Shown: piece by piece, positions 45,219 through 56,010 of the stretch
Layout: every line of letters begins with the position of its first letter
Numbering within the stretch: the first letter of the stretch is position 1
Origin: Impatiens glandulifera
Taxonomy: Eukaryota > Streptophyta > Magnoliopsida > Ericales > Balsaminaceae
Direction of reading: 5' to 3'
DNA: 64,000 nucleotides
Assembly: GCF_907164915.1 (NCBI RefSeq)
Contig: NC_061862.1
Location: 76,750,218 to 76,814,217, forward strand
Program-made: the position numbers and the translations under genes
Notes under the pieces: generated by a model
Seen by the model: the letters and a program-made list of their open reading frames with translations, nothing else
Told to the model about the DNA's origin: nothing
The model's database searches: none

Positions 45219-46149
45219 ATGACTTTCAGTGAGAAACCTCCAATGCTAGAAGGAGACGATTTTGCCAACTAGAAAATATGCATGCACTTGCACCTAATCA
45301 CTATGGATGATGAGATGACATTCATTCTGTCTGAAGGACCGATCAAGATTGAGAAAGACAGAAAGGAATGGACAACCGATAATAAAAGGAGAAACAATCT
45401 GGATAATCACTGCAGAAATCACATCTTCAAATCTCTGGACAAACACTTTCAGTAAGTTCAAAGAATGCAAAACTACAAAGGAGGCATGAGAAACGGTGAT
45501 TCAACTCCACGAGGGAAATGAAAGAACCAAGGAAAATAAAATAATGGTGGCTACTTAGAAGTTCGAAAACATCAAAATGAGGTCAGGTGAAACCATGAAG
45601 GAGTTCAGTGATCGTTTCACAAATGTGGTAAATGAGCTGTCAGTTCTCGGAAAGAAATATGACAACAAGGAAACAATCATCAAAGCGCTGAGATCTCTTC
45701 CTAGTGCATGAGATATAAAGACGATGGTGATGAGGGAATCAAACTGCCTAGACAAGATAAAGCTACATGATGTATTTAAAGACCTAAAAGTATATGAGTT
45801 TGAAATGAAATCCAGGAATGAAAATGAAGCATCAACATCAACCGCTACTAAGGCACTATTCACATCCATAGTACCAGCAACCGCTGTACCGATCAAATCT
45901 GCAGAACAATTCTCTGAGGATGCAATGACAATGCTTGCAAAGAAGTTTAACAGATTCATGAAAAAATGCCAACCGACAAACAACTACAACTACAATTACG
46001 GTGATAAATCTAACGTTAGGTGTTATAATTATGATGGTTTGGGACATTATAGGTGGGAATGCATAAAGCCAAGACGGGACGACCGAAAACCGGATGATCA
46101 GAACCAACGAAACAACTACCCACAAACCGTTGAAGGAAAGGAGATTTAG
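45219..46149 (+). pseudogene. Copia gag, decayed
   Basis: Capsid-like structural protein of the element. It starts at the ATG at 45219, but codon 18 is TAG, where the family normally has Trp in this position. Further frameshifts move the reading to the frame open from 45724. The UBN2-type gag region (MKEFSDRFTNVVNEL, KALRSLPS) is clear. The single zinc knuckle reads CYNYDGLGHYRWEC, so its second Cys has become Tyr, which should abolish zinc binding. The reading ends with TAG at 46147. Confidence 0.85.
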
Positions 46150-47034
46150 AAAGCACTGATAGCCGATGATGGATGAAGTCTATGGGCTCACAGTGATAGC
46201 GATAATGAGATCTCTTGCCTCATGGCAAATGAAGAACATGTATTTGACTTCTCATGTGAAGAATTTACTAGATAAGACTTAGTTACCGCATTAAATGACA
46301 TGTAGTAGAGTATAAACATTTATCAACCATAGTACCAACGCGACTTAACTTTAGAACCCATCCCGTAGCACCGGTCTAGCCTAACCTTGAAACCGATAAC
46401 GTTCAATCCGATGAGATCATAGAAATCGAGGCAACACCTGAACTATCCTCTGAGAATGAACAACTCAAGGAGTCGGTTCAAGAGTTGACCGAAGAAGAAG
46501 ATGAGCGAACTAAGTACTTAATGACAACATGAAAGAGATCTAGTGAAGCAGTTAGTAAAATGACAAGCTATCAAAGACCCTATAAGTGTAAATTTGGTCT
46601 CGGTTATGATAGTAAGACACCTACCCAACACAAACCTTCTAACAGATTGAATCTTACCAAAGACAAGCTTCCATTCATAAGCTTTGTCAAGAGCTCTTCA
46701 ACCAACACCGAGTCATCTCATGATTCTAAGCTAGCTAAGGAGATAACTTATGTAGGTCCAACCGATACAGCCAAATTGTTTCATCCTTAGAGAAGAAAAC
46801 CTACTCAACCAAACAACAGGTACCCATATTACACCGACCAAATCTCACCTCAACACCACAACGTAACAATAAGTATAAAGAAACACACCAAACCTAGCGC
46901 ATGTAGGACCATCAAAACCATCTCTGGAAAAATTATGCGAATAATTAAAGTATGGATTCCTAAGGGACTAATCAATCACGGACCCAAGTAAATGTGGGTA
47001 CTAAATAGTTGTAAATATGTGTATTTTATAGGTT
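46150..47034 (+). other. linker between gag and protease, decayed
   Basis: Polar, Glu/Lys/Thr-rich readings in several frames with many stops, plus a short open stretch at 46560-46790. This corresponds to the poorly conserved gag-pol junction of such elements; no domain was recognised. Confidence 0.5.
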
Positions 47035-47388
47035 ATGATGAAGCGGCTTGGAAACTGTGAGTGGTATCTGGACAGCGATTGCTCCAGACATATGACTGGA
47101 AACAACAATTTTCTGACCGACATCAAAATAGAAGCTGGTTCAATGATAGTTTTCGGTGACAACTCAAGAGGTAGAACTGTGGGCAAGGGTAAGATTGTTC
47201 ATGGTAATTTAACAAATAACAATGTACTTCTTGTTGAAAACCTACATTTTAATCTGCTAAGTAACAGTCAAATTTGTGACGCTGGATACACTGTAGAATT
47301 TCATAAACATGCATGCTTAGTTAAGAATTCTCAGGGTAGCACATTACTAACCGGAAATAGTCTAGAAAATATCTACAAGGTAGACTAG
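47035..47388 (+). pseudogene. Copia aspartic protease domain, active site mutated
   Basis: WYLDSDCSRHMTG aligns with the retropepsin-like motif of Copia pol. The family active site is Asp-Ser/Thr-Gly, and here the Gly is Asp. The remainder (LLVENLHFNLLSNSQICDAG) is typical of the domain's end. A TAG at 47386 separates it from the next domain in the same frame. Confidence 0.85.
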
Positions 47389-47415
47389 AAGAATGAAATT
47401 GAATATCCTGTTTGT

Positions 47416-48564
47416 ATGGCAACTAGAAGTGATCAAACTTGGTTGTGGCATAAGAGATTAAACCATCTAAACTTCAAAACTATAAACTATATTCGTACTA
47501 ATAGGTTAATTGAAGGAATTCTTGATATAAGATTCAATAAAGAAAAAGTATGTTCAGCCTGTCAAATGGGAAAACAGACTAAGTCATCTTTTAAAAGCAA
47601 AGGATATATTCAGTCTAACCGATGTCTCGAACTTCTCCACATGGATTTATTTGGACCGATTAGGGTCACTAGCTTAGGCGGTATGCATCACACCTTGGTT
47701 GTTATTGATGATTACTCTAGATATACATGGGTAATATTTTTGGCCTCCAAAAGTGACACCGTTTCTAATTTAATTACACTGCTTATACGTCTACAAAATT
47801 AGAAATCAACACGTATAAAAACCATTAGAAGTGATAGAGAAACCGAATTTACGAATAGTACTTTAAATGCATTTCTTGAGGAATCCGGCATTAGACACGA
47901 GTTGTCTAGTGCTAGAACCTCTCAACAGAACGGCCTGGCTGAGAGAAGAAACCGAACTCTCAAGGAAGCCGCGAGGTCTATGATAGCCGATTCGGGTGTC
48001 GCTCAAAATTTTTGGGCCGAAGCTATCAGTACTGCATGTTATACACAGAACCGGTCTATGATTAAAAAGCATCGCAATAAAATACCATACGAAGTATATT
48101 TTGATAGAGTCCCTAACATTCGGTATTTTAGAATTTTCGGTTGTAAATGTTACATCCACATGAATGGAAAAACCTATTTAAATATTTTTGATGTAAAATC
48201 CGATGTTGGGATAATGCTAGGATATTCAGCAGTCAGTAAGACATATAGAGTCTATAATACCAAAACTTTAACCGTAGAAGAATCTCTTCATGTTGTATTC
48301 GATGAATCGGTTGAAAGTAACACTGCATCATCCTTTGATCTTCACAACAGATTGGAAATCATAATATCCATTCTGATAGTGAAGATGAAATTCCAGTCTT
48401 TAGACGGTTTGTCCATGACCAAATGGGTACTGTTGAAACCCAGCCGGACCAGCCGGATTAAGCTACCAAACAACAGGAAGCTGACACCTCAGTTTCAACT
48501 AAGGAAATCGGTCGGTCTGACATTATTGTTCAGCCTACGGATACGTCTAGCCTTGATCAAATAA
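47416..48564 (+). pseudogene. Copia GAG-pre-integrase and integrase core
   Basis: The zinc-binding part is visible as WHKRLNHLN ... CSACQMGK (HHCC). The DDE core follows: MDLFGP with the first Asp, SDRETEF with the second, and QQNGLAERRNRTLKEAARSM with the Glu. One in-frame TAG interrupts it at 47800-47802. In the second Asp motif the usual His-Gly is replaced by Arg-Glu. The frame is lost after VFDESVE, near 48330. These lesions make it inactive. Confidence 0.88.
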
Positions 48565-48572
48565 CCGGTCAT

Positions 48573-49861
48573 TTGGTAGATATTCCTAAACGAAATTTTA
48601 AAAGGAACAAAAATCATCCTCTTGAGCTTGTTATAGGTAGCCCTTCACAACCCATCCGAACTAGGCAACAACTACTGGAACAATATGAAAACTCTACTTT
48701 CATATCCCAAATTGAGCCGAAAAAGGTGGATGAAGCATTGTTGGATCCGGATTGGATTTTGGCAATGTAAGAAGAGTTAAACCAGTTTGAGAGTAATAAA
48801 GTTTGGTACTTAGTTCCTAGATCGAAAGATCAACCGGTTATCGAAACAAGATGGGTATTCAGAAATAAGCTCAATGAAGATGGTTTGATTACGAGGAACA
48901 AAGCTAGACTAGTGGCACAAGGATACAAATAGGAAGAAGGCATTGATTTTGAAGAATCATTTGCTCCTGTAGCTAGAATTGAAGCCATTAGAATTTTCCT
49001 AGCATTTGCTGCTTTCAAAAACTTCAAAGTGTTTCAAATGGATGTTAAAAGTACATTCTTAAATGGTGAATTACGTGAAGAAGTATATGTTGAACAACCA
49101 TCCGGTTTTAAAATGCTGACCTGATCAATCATGTGTATCGGCTAAACAAAGCTCTTTACGGTTTAAAACAAGTTCTTAGAGCTTGGTATGATACATTAAC
49201 AAAATTCCTGATCAATCATTAATTCACCATAGGTTCAGTAGACAAAACTCTATTCAAATTCGAGAAAAAGGAACATATTTTACTTGTTCAGATATATGTA
49301 GATGATATCATTTTCGGATCAATTGATCCTAAGCTATGTGATAAATTCTCAAACCTGATGACTAACAAGTTTGAAATGAGTATGATGGGAGAATTAAGCT
49401 TCTTCCTAGGTCTTCAGGTTCGACAAATCGAAGGAGGAACATTCATTAACCAGTCTAAATACACAAAGGAATTACTAAAGAAATTTGGGATGGAAACATG
49501 TTCTTCTGCCTCCACTCCAATGAGCTCCTCAATCAAGTTGGATAAAGATGATGACGGTCAGGGAGTGGATCTGACAGCCTATCGTGGAATCATCGGTTCA
49601 CTTCTCTACCTGACAGCAAGTCGACCGAACATATTATTTACGGTCGGAGTGTGTGGAAGATTCCAGGCTAATTCCAAACAATTTCACTACACAGTCGCCA
49701 AACAAATTCTGAAATATCTAAAGGGAACCCCTGAAGTCGGACTGTGGTATCCAAAGGACTCCAGTTTTAACCTAACAAGATACTCTTATGTAGACTATGC
49801 AGGTTATAAAGTTGATAGAAAAGTACCAGTGGAACTTGTCAATTTTTGGGAGATCGGCTAG
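48573..49861 (+). pseudogene. Copia reverse transcriptase, multiply interrupted
   Basis: Recognised by [60 protein letters not shown] and the catalytic YVDDIIFGS (near 49300). In-frame stops occur after LLDPDWILAM, after AQGYK and in LINH*F, with frameshifts around 49100. From 49358 the frame is open through FLGLQVRQ, YTKELLKKFGM and YRGIIGSLLYLTASRPN to 49861. Confidence 0.9.
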
Positions 49862-50250
49862 TCTTATGATACAGTAAGAAGTAAACATCGGTTGCTACAT
49901 TAACCGCAGAAGCTGAATATCTGGCAGCCGGATGTTGTTGTGCTCAACTTCTATGGACTCAACAGCAACTGAGAGATTTCAGTGTCACCGCCGAAGAATC
50001 TCCAATATTCTGCGATAATACAAGTGTCATAGCAATCACATATAATCCGGTTCTACATTCAAGAACCAATCATATTGATATAAGGAATCATTTCATCCGG
50101 GAACATGTCCAGCAGAAGCACATTCGGTTAGAATATGTTTCAACCGATCAACAACTTGCTGACATTTTTACAAAGCCTCTGTAGGAAGCTAAGTTTTCTT
50201 TCTTCAGAAATATTCTTGGCCTTGCCGATATGAATCAACTTATTTCTTAA
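49862..50250 (+). pseudogene. Copia RNase H domain, decayed
   Basis: Begins as YSYVDYAG at about 49782 in the previous frame, then continues after a shift with TLTAEAEYLAAGC (catalytic Glu), FCDNTSVIAI, TNHIDIRNHFIREH and ADIFTKPL, followed by a TAG and a tail ending with TAA at 50248-50250. Confidence 0.88.
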
Positions 50251-50711
50251 ACTGAAATGTTACTCCTTTAAAAAGAAACATCGGCTCAGACAGACAAAAC
50301 CAGCAGTTCCTCTCAACATGTCGGAAAATTGAATTACCTATGTATTTATTGAAAAACTGCATTGTTTATCAGTTGTAGTAAACCGACCAGTTATTTAGTA
50401 CCTTACCAAATAACTGCATCGGGACTAATAACTGAAAACCAACCGGTTTGGATATACTTTACTTTGGAATATTTGGCTTTCCAACAAAAGGGAATAACTG
50501 ATTGTGTTTGGATGTATCTGTTCTAAAAAGATTCCTTTTCAAAGCAAAGCAGTCATGCCTCAAAAACGTAAAGATATGATATCTCTCACCGTCTAAGCTT
50601 ATGACCTACATCCTTAGGGTATTATCACCCTAAATCTTGGCAAGATTTTTATCCAACAGTTAATAAGATACAACGTGCTCTATCCACTAAATAACACCAT
50701 CAACCGCCTAA

Positions 50712-50719
50712 TATATAAG
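50712..50719 (+). promoter_or_regulatory. TATA-like box before env-position ORF A
   Basis: TATATAAG lies 84 bases upstream of the ATT at 50803 that stands where paralogue B has its ATG. Confidence 0.4.
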
Positions 50720-50802
50720 TTAGATGAACATCAACACATAATTAAACATCTAAAATACTCTTCATTGTCTCTTAGAAATCTCTCTCATCCTACTATCACA
50801 AA

Positions 50803-51636
50803 ATTTCTCAAACATCATTCCAAAACATCGTTCAGATCGACTTTGAATCAGCCTTAGGATCAACCCACTTTGAGATCTACAAAATGTTTAAATCTCTTGA
50901 ATATTCCGGTCTAAGGAATTTTCTAGATGACCGACACATTATATTCCTTGATACCGTCATGGAATTTTTCCAAAACGCGAGAGTTTTCCGTGGTAGTCTA
51001 TTTTTCGACACTCTCATCCAATCCAAGGTGAGAGGCACCGTCTTCGAGTTCACTGAGAAAGATTTCGCTCGGTGTTATGACCTTCCAAGAGAGGGTATCA
51101 CTGACCTCTCTTCCTCGGCTGAATAGAAAGCCATAATGTTCCAACACTTCTCTCGCTCTCCTCTTCCGGTTGATGATCACAGAGCAAGATCCTCTTTGAG
51201 GGTTGAATATCAGCTGCTCAACGATATCGTCGGTAAATCCATCCTTGAAAAGGATTTTACCAACACTTTCTGTACCAAGTCTTTTGACATCATGATTGAC
51301 ATCACCAATGAAGTTTCGGTCAACTGGTTAAGGTTACTTTTTGACAACTTCATCTGGATGATTTCCACTCGTCACACCAGTTTCATTCCCCAAATCAGCA
51401 CCCTCCTCTTCGATCTCAGTGTCCCTCTGTGTCCGGGCGTAGGAATAAGCCACTTCAAATCATGTCTGGAGACTCGACCGACGCATTCTTCGACCGCTTT
51501 GAGGAAGCTTGGAAGAAGAAGCAGAGAGGCAGCTCCTCCTCCAGCCGCTAAGGAACCATCTTTTCGGACAACCGGTTGTTTTGTTGTATGCATCGGTTGT
51601 ATGTTTAATTATGTTGATCTTTTATGTGTTTCTTGA
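50803..51636 (+). pseudogene. env-position ORF, paralogue A (start lost, one stop)
   Basis: First of three related ORFs lying between RNase H and the 3' LTR. The reading starts at 50803, where the codon is ATT; the next in-frame ATG is 50884. Family features are QIDFESALG, MFKSLEYSGLRNFLDD, FFQNARV, FTEKDFARCYDLPREGITDL, YQLLNDIVGKSI, VSVNWLRLLFDN and ISTLLF. A TAG at 51124 splits it, and after LCPGVG it diverges into a short proline/arginine-rich end. The pattern GLRxFL ... LPxEG ... LLxDI ... NWxxxLF matches a protein family that I recall from Lamiales genome annotations. No function is known, and no transmembrane segment is evident. Confidence 0.6.
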
Positions 51637-51939
51637 CTTCCTGTAATGTCACTCCTGTTTTCCTATGATACTATTTTACATCGGTCCAATATATTACATA
51701 CTCTCGTCTTATCTATTTTTGGCATATTAAATTTCGATTGCATGGAAACCACAAAACATTAAATTCAGTTAGTTTCCAACTAGATTCTCTACCTCGGACC
51801 AGTCAAAACTCTCACTTTCCAAGAAATATGCTTTAAAAACATAAATATTCCTCTAACCTTAAAGCATTGATAGGACATCTCATAAATGACAAATTCTATA
51901 ATAAATGCCCTTATTGTTATCTTTCCCTCTTCTACATCC

Positions 51940-51947
51940 TATTTAAG
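51940..51947 (+). promoter_or_regulatory. TATA-like box before env-position ORF B
   Basis: TATTTAAG lies 88 bases upstream of the ATG at 52035. The sequence between is CA/CT-rich like a plant leader. Confidence 0.4.
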
Positions 51948-52034
51948 GAGCCTCACACTATTCTTCAAACATCACAACACATCTTGCAAGATCTCAAAGC
52001 ATACAAACTCCATCTCTCTAAGCATCATTTGAAA

Positions 52035-52749
52035 ATGTCTCACCCAACACTCCGAAACTTTCTCTGTGTTAACTTTAAATCAATGCTCTCTTCCGATGAT
52101 ATTGAGACAAAAGAGATTGTGTTTCATTCACTCGTCGATACCGGCCTCCGTGAATTTCAGGAAGTATCCGAACATATTCTCCTTCCTAAGGTATTGGAGT
52201 TCTTCCCCAATGCTTCTATGCTTGATGACGATCCCATCATCTCCATTATCAACGATACCACCATCATTCAAATCTCCGAAGATACCATTGCTGAAATGTT
52301 CAATCTCCCGACTGAGGGATTTTCGGATTTCCCCCCGGGTGAACGGAACGCATGATGAGTATGCTGACCTGTTCTCCATTTCTGATAATCCGGCTCCAAA
52401 CAACGGCCCCAAAGCCCAACTTGCCCCTCACATTCAGCTACTTCATGAGATCGTCAACCGATCCATTCTATGTCAGGTTCCAAATCAGAACTATACCAAA
52501 AAGGCCTTCGATATGATGACCTATATCGTCGGTCCAACTCCAATCAACTAGGCCTCGGTCATTTTTGAAAACCTGAAAACAATGGTCATAACCAAGAAAA
52601 GGCTCGGCTACGCTCCTCAGCTAAGCCAAATCATTCGATCAATCGATCCAAGCCTTGGACCGGGTTCACTGATGAGTCCATCGAATGTACTCACCAAGGA
52701 ATCGGTGGAAGAGAAGATGACCAGGATGATCAATAGGTTGATTCACTAG
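52035..52749 (+). pseudogene. env-position ORF, paralogue B (frameshift, nonsense)
   Basis: Same family as A and C. It opens at the ATG at 52035 with MSHPTLRNFLCVNFKSML, then VDTGLREFQ, VLEFFPNASM, ISEDTIAEMFNLPTEGFSDF. A frameshift at the CCCCCC run near 52331-52336 moves the reading to another frame, with HIQLLHEIVNRSI and TKKAFDMMTYIVG. A TAG at 52549 stands where A and C have the conserved Trp of NW. The remainder reads to 52749. It is shorter at the C-terminus than C. Confidence 0.6.
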
Positions 52750-53039
52750 GTTCTTTCTAGAACGGTCTCCTTATTACACCGTTCATGTTTTTCTAACCGA
52801 TATAACATCAGTTTTATCTTTATTATGTTAGTCAACGTCGGTTTTATTTCAATATGTCAATGTATATCCTTTTCTATAAATAAAAATCTTTGACCGATCT
52901 CATCATTACTTATCAAAATATTACCGCTCAAAGTTGTCGCCAACAGTTTTGGAGGGAAACTTTGGCGCCTTTTCTTTGATGTGACAGCTCACATTTTTCA
53001 ATGCGCTGGTTCGCATTCTAAGACGCGTTCCACACGGTT

Positions 53040-53047
53040 TATAAATA
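53040..53047 (+). promoter_or_regulatory. TATA box before env-position ORF C
   Basis: TATAAATA within GGTTTATAAATACATC is a near-ideal plant TATA box, 110 bases upstream of the ATG at 53150, with a pyrimidine-rich leader in between. Confidence 0.5.
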
Positions 53048-53149
53048 CATCACTCTTCCTCATAAATTCACTTTTACGCTATTTGCTTTCTCTCTCTTGC
53101 AATCACTCTCAAAACATTCAAGCTCTCGATCAAACTTCGAACACTCAAA

Positions 53150-54283
53150 ATGAGTCGTGATTCCGCTCTTTTTGTCCACATCGTGCAAGTCGATTTTGAG
53201 GAAATTTGAAACAATGGTTCGGAAGAAGCTCGACACGTCATAGGACTGATCTCAGCCTCGGGTCTGGAGAACTTTCTAAACGGCTCGTTCGTCATCTATC
53301 AGGAGGCGGTGACGGAGTTCTTCACAAACGCCACTTTGAATGACGAGACCATCTCTACGACGGTCGGTGGACGAACCTTTGAGGTTACAAAGGATTTAAT
53401 TGCTGAAGTTTTTCAACTACCGATAGAAGGCTGTGACTTCACCGAAGGAGGAGATGCAGATGAAACCCTGGCGGTTTGCCTTGACATTTCCTACACTAAC
53501 GAACCGATAGTGGTTTTTGGCAAGAAAGGAGACCTGAAACCGGAATACAAGCCGTTATGCGACATCATCTCAAAGTCAATTCAGGCAAGGGGAGGAAACT
53601 TTGATAGCCTCACCAGTCTCAAGATTGAAACAATAGCCGCGATTGTCAAAGGAGAAAAGATCAACTGGGCGGAGGTGATCTTTTCCAACCTATGCGAGAT
53701 GGTGGATCGTAAATCCAACCGATCTCAAGGATATGCTATTCCACTCGGCAAACTTCTATTTCATCTCAACATTCAAACCGGTCCAGGAGTTTTCCTCCCA
53801 AGTAGTAAGATAGTGAAATCCGTTCACTTTACGAAAACCGACAAGACAAAGAAAGTCTCGGCAGTTAAGCACCCGAAGGCTCAAGTAAAGAAAACCCAAC
53901 CGAAGAAGAAGAAAGCTCCGGTGGCAGAAGAAACTAGAAGTGAAAGAACAAAATCGGCTCCTCAAGCATCCGGCTCAGTGGATGTTCAGACACATGTTCC
54001 AAACCTAGTTATCTCCACGGCTACCATTTCTAGTCGTTCCAAGGATAACTCTGCCCATCTAGTCAATACCTCTACATCCCCTGCTCACGAAACCGAGAAA
54101 GATCGGTCAAACAATGCTGACATGGCAAGTAGCAAAGGGAAGGAGAAACTGGTTGATTATGCGGATGATGATGAAGAAAATCCAGCAATGAATGCTGAAA
54201 ACGAAACCGGTCCGGCCGAACAACCGGAAACAGTAGAAGACCCACTAAAGGATATGGGGATGCCTTTGTTCCCAAAGTCATAA
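53150..54283 (+). pseudogene. env-position ORF, paralogue C (one early stop)
   Basis: The longest of the three (about 377 codons). From the ATG at 53150 the frame is MSRDSALFVHIVQVDFEE, then TGA at 53207, then open to 54283. Motifs are SGLENFLNG, EFFTNATL, VTKDLIAEVFQLPIEG, YKPLCDIISKSIQ, INWAEVIFSNL and SQGYAIPLGKLLF. A Lys-rich, then Ser/Thr/Glu-rich disordered region (AQVKKTQPKKKKAPVAEET) follows. The end frame-slips against ORF D: the D frame already reads protein-like (AFVPKVIRLLT) before its ATG, so C and D were probably one protein. Confidence 0.62.
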
Positions 54284-54294
54284 GACTACTCACT

Positions 54295-55728
54295 ATGAAG
54301 GCGCACGAACGAAGCAACATCTTTTATGAATGGGCATCTATGAGAGAGGAATTTAGATTCGCCGATATGATCCCAAATTGTCGTGCCCATCTGAAATGGG
54401 AAACGGTGGTGGAACTTGACAACTCGGTTTTTGAGCTGGCAAAAACAAGGAAAGTTGCGGTTGCCCTTAAGAGAGGACCACTCGTGGAAATACACACCAG
54501 GTTAATAGAGTTCACCAAGTCCATTCTCCGCATACAACAACAACCACCAAATGACATGACTGTCATTGATCAGATGGTGCTAGAGGCACTACAAAAATCG
54601 GCTCAAGAAATGGAAGACACAATGACCCGGCTAGAATCAGAGATCGGTCAGGAAGATGAAGCTCCCCACCCCTCTCGGTCAGATCTTAATGATGAGGATA
54701 GAGCGCAAAGGTCAGAGCCTGACGCCGGTCAACCTTCAAAGGAAGTCAACGCTTCTTCTCCATCAAAGTCCCCGGCCAAGACTTCTTCAAGTAAGTCCCC
54801 TGAACACCAACACATTGACATTGAGACGGATAATCTGGTATTCGGTCAGAATGATCCTCCACGCAACGATCCTCCGGTAGAGTCTGCCATATGTAAAGAA
54901 ATGATAAGGGCATGCTTCGAGGAATTCTTCCGAGATGCTATTGCACCGTGGATGGCGAAAATGGAAGAACAAACGCAAACTTCATCTCACCGGTTGATCG
55001 AGTCTACAACCCAGCGGCTTGACTCAACAGATGAAAAGGTTGTAACACTTGAAGAAGGAAGTGCTCAAACCGACTCTTCTTTAAAAGCGGTTTTGACACA
55101 ACTTGAAGAGTTGATAGCGACTAAGATTGCAGCCGATGAAGCAAGAATCAAGGAAAATGAAATAGCAGCCTTAAGGATCCAGGAAGAAGAAAATGAAAAA
55201 CTAAGGGTTTTAAAGGAAAGAGAACAATCGGATGCGGCAATGGCCCGACAGGTTAATGAAGAGGAAAATGCAAATCCGGACTTAACGGAACAGACTCCAA
55301 CTCCAGCTATCCACACAACGCGCGGTGAAACGAAAAAGAGAAAGGCAACAGCGAAAAAGGCGGCTCAACAGTTGTTGGACGATTGTACGAATCCAATTAA
55401 TGTATCACCGGTCAACTTAGAACATTCAGATTCCGATGAAAATGTGGAAGATGTTCCATCGCTGCAGAAAAGATCGCGAGTAGTTCCAATTAATGTGATG
55501 CCACTATAGTCAACTCCTCCAAGTTCCTTTTAGCACCGCTCTCCGACCTATCAAGCACCTCATGTTCCTCCAACACGGCGTTCGGCGGGATCCGGTTACT
55601 CGGGCAATCGAGCATCATCATCCAGACCGGGTTACGATCCGTGCACTCCAGGAAAAAGCCTAATGTTAGAATATCTATGGGACATCGTATACAGGGACAA
55701 CAAGAAGAACGATAAGAAGAGGGAATAA
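54295..55728 (+). pseudogene. env-position ORF D, coiled-coil C-terminal part
   Basis: Open for 404 codons from the ATG at 54295 to TAG at 55507, then still protein-like to TAA at 55726 with one more stop at 55531. The first 100 residues look globular (NIFYEWASMREEFRFADM, VAVALKRGPLVEIHTRLIEF). Next is an acidic Ser/Pro-rich linker, then a heptad-rich segment (about 250-330: TKIAADEARIKENEIAALR, EEENEKLRVLKEREQ) predicted as coiled coil, then a basic stretch TKKRKATAKKA. There is no signal peptide and no obvious membrane anchor. It is probably the downstream half of ORF C. Role in the element unknown. Confidence 0.6.
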
Positions 55729-55873
55729 ATTTCCACCTATCTCCTTTATGTCCACCTTAGTCTATCTTATGTCTACTTTAACTTATGATATTTTCTATAT
55801 ATATAAGTATTTTTGGATAACCGGTCTATTTTTCACTTATTGCATGGTCTTGAATATTTTAAATAAAATTATC

Positions 55874-56010
55874 AAAAAGGGAGAAATTGGTAGATAAAAT
55901 TTTTCACAAAATTTTTTAAAATCCATTTTAAAACATTTTTCAAAACAACAAAAAATCACCGGACGCATGGTTTTGAATATTTTAAATAAAATAATCAAAA
56001 AGGGAGAAAT
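55874..56010 (+). promoter_or_regulatory. duplicated polypurine tract before the 3' LTR
   Basis: ATCAAAAAGGGAGAAAT occurs at 55872-55888, followed by an LTR-start-like TGGTAGATAAAAT. It occurs again at 55996-56010 directly before the true LTR start TGTTAGATAAAAT. The stretch before each (GCATGGT(C/T)TTGAATATTTT) is duplicated too. Repeated polypurine tracts are known in Sireviruses. Confidence 0.7.
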
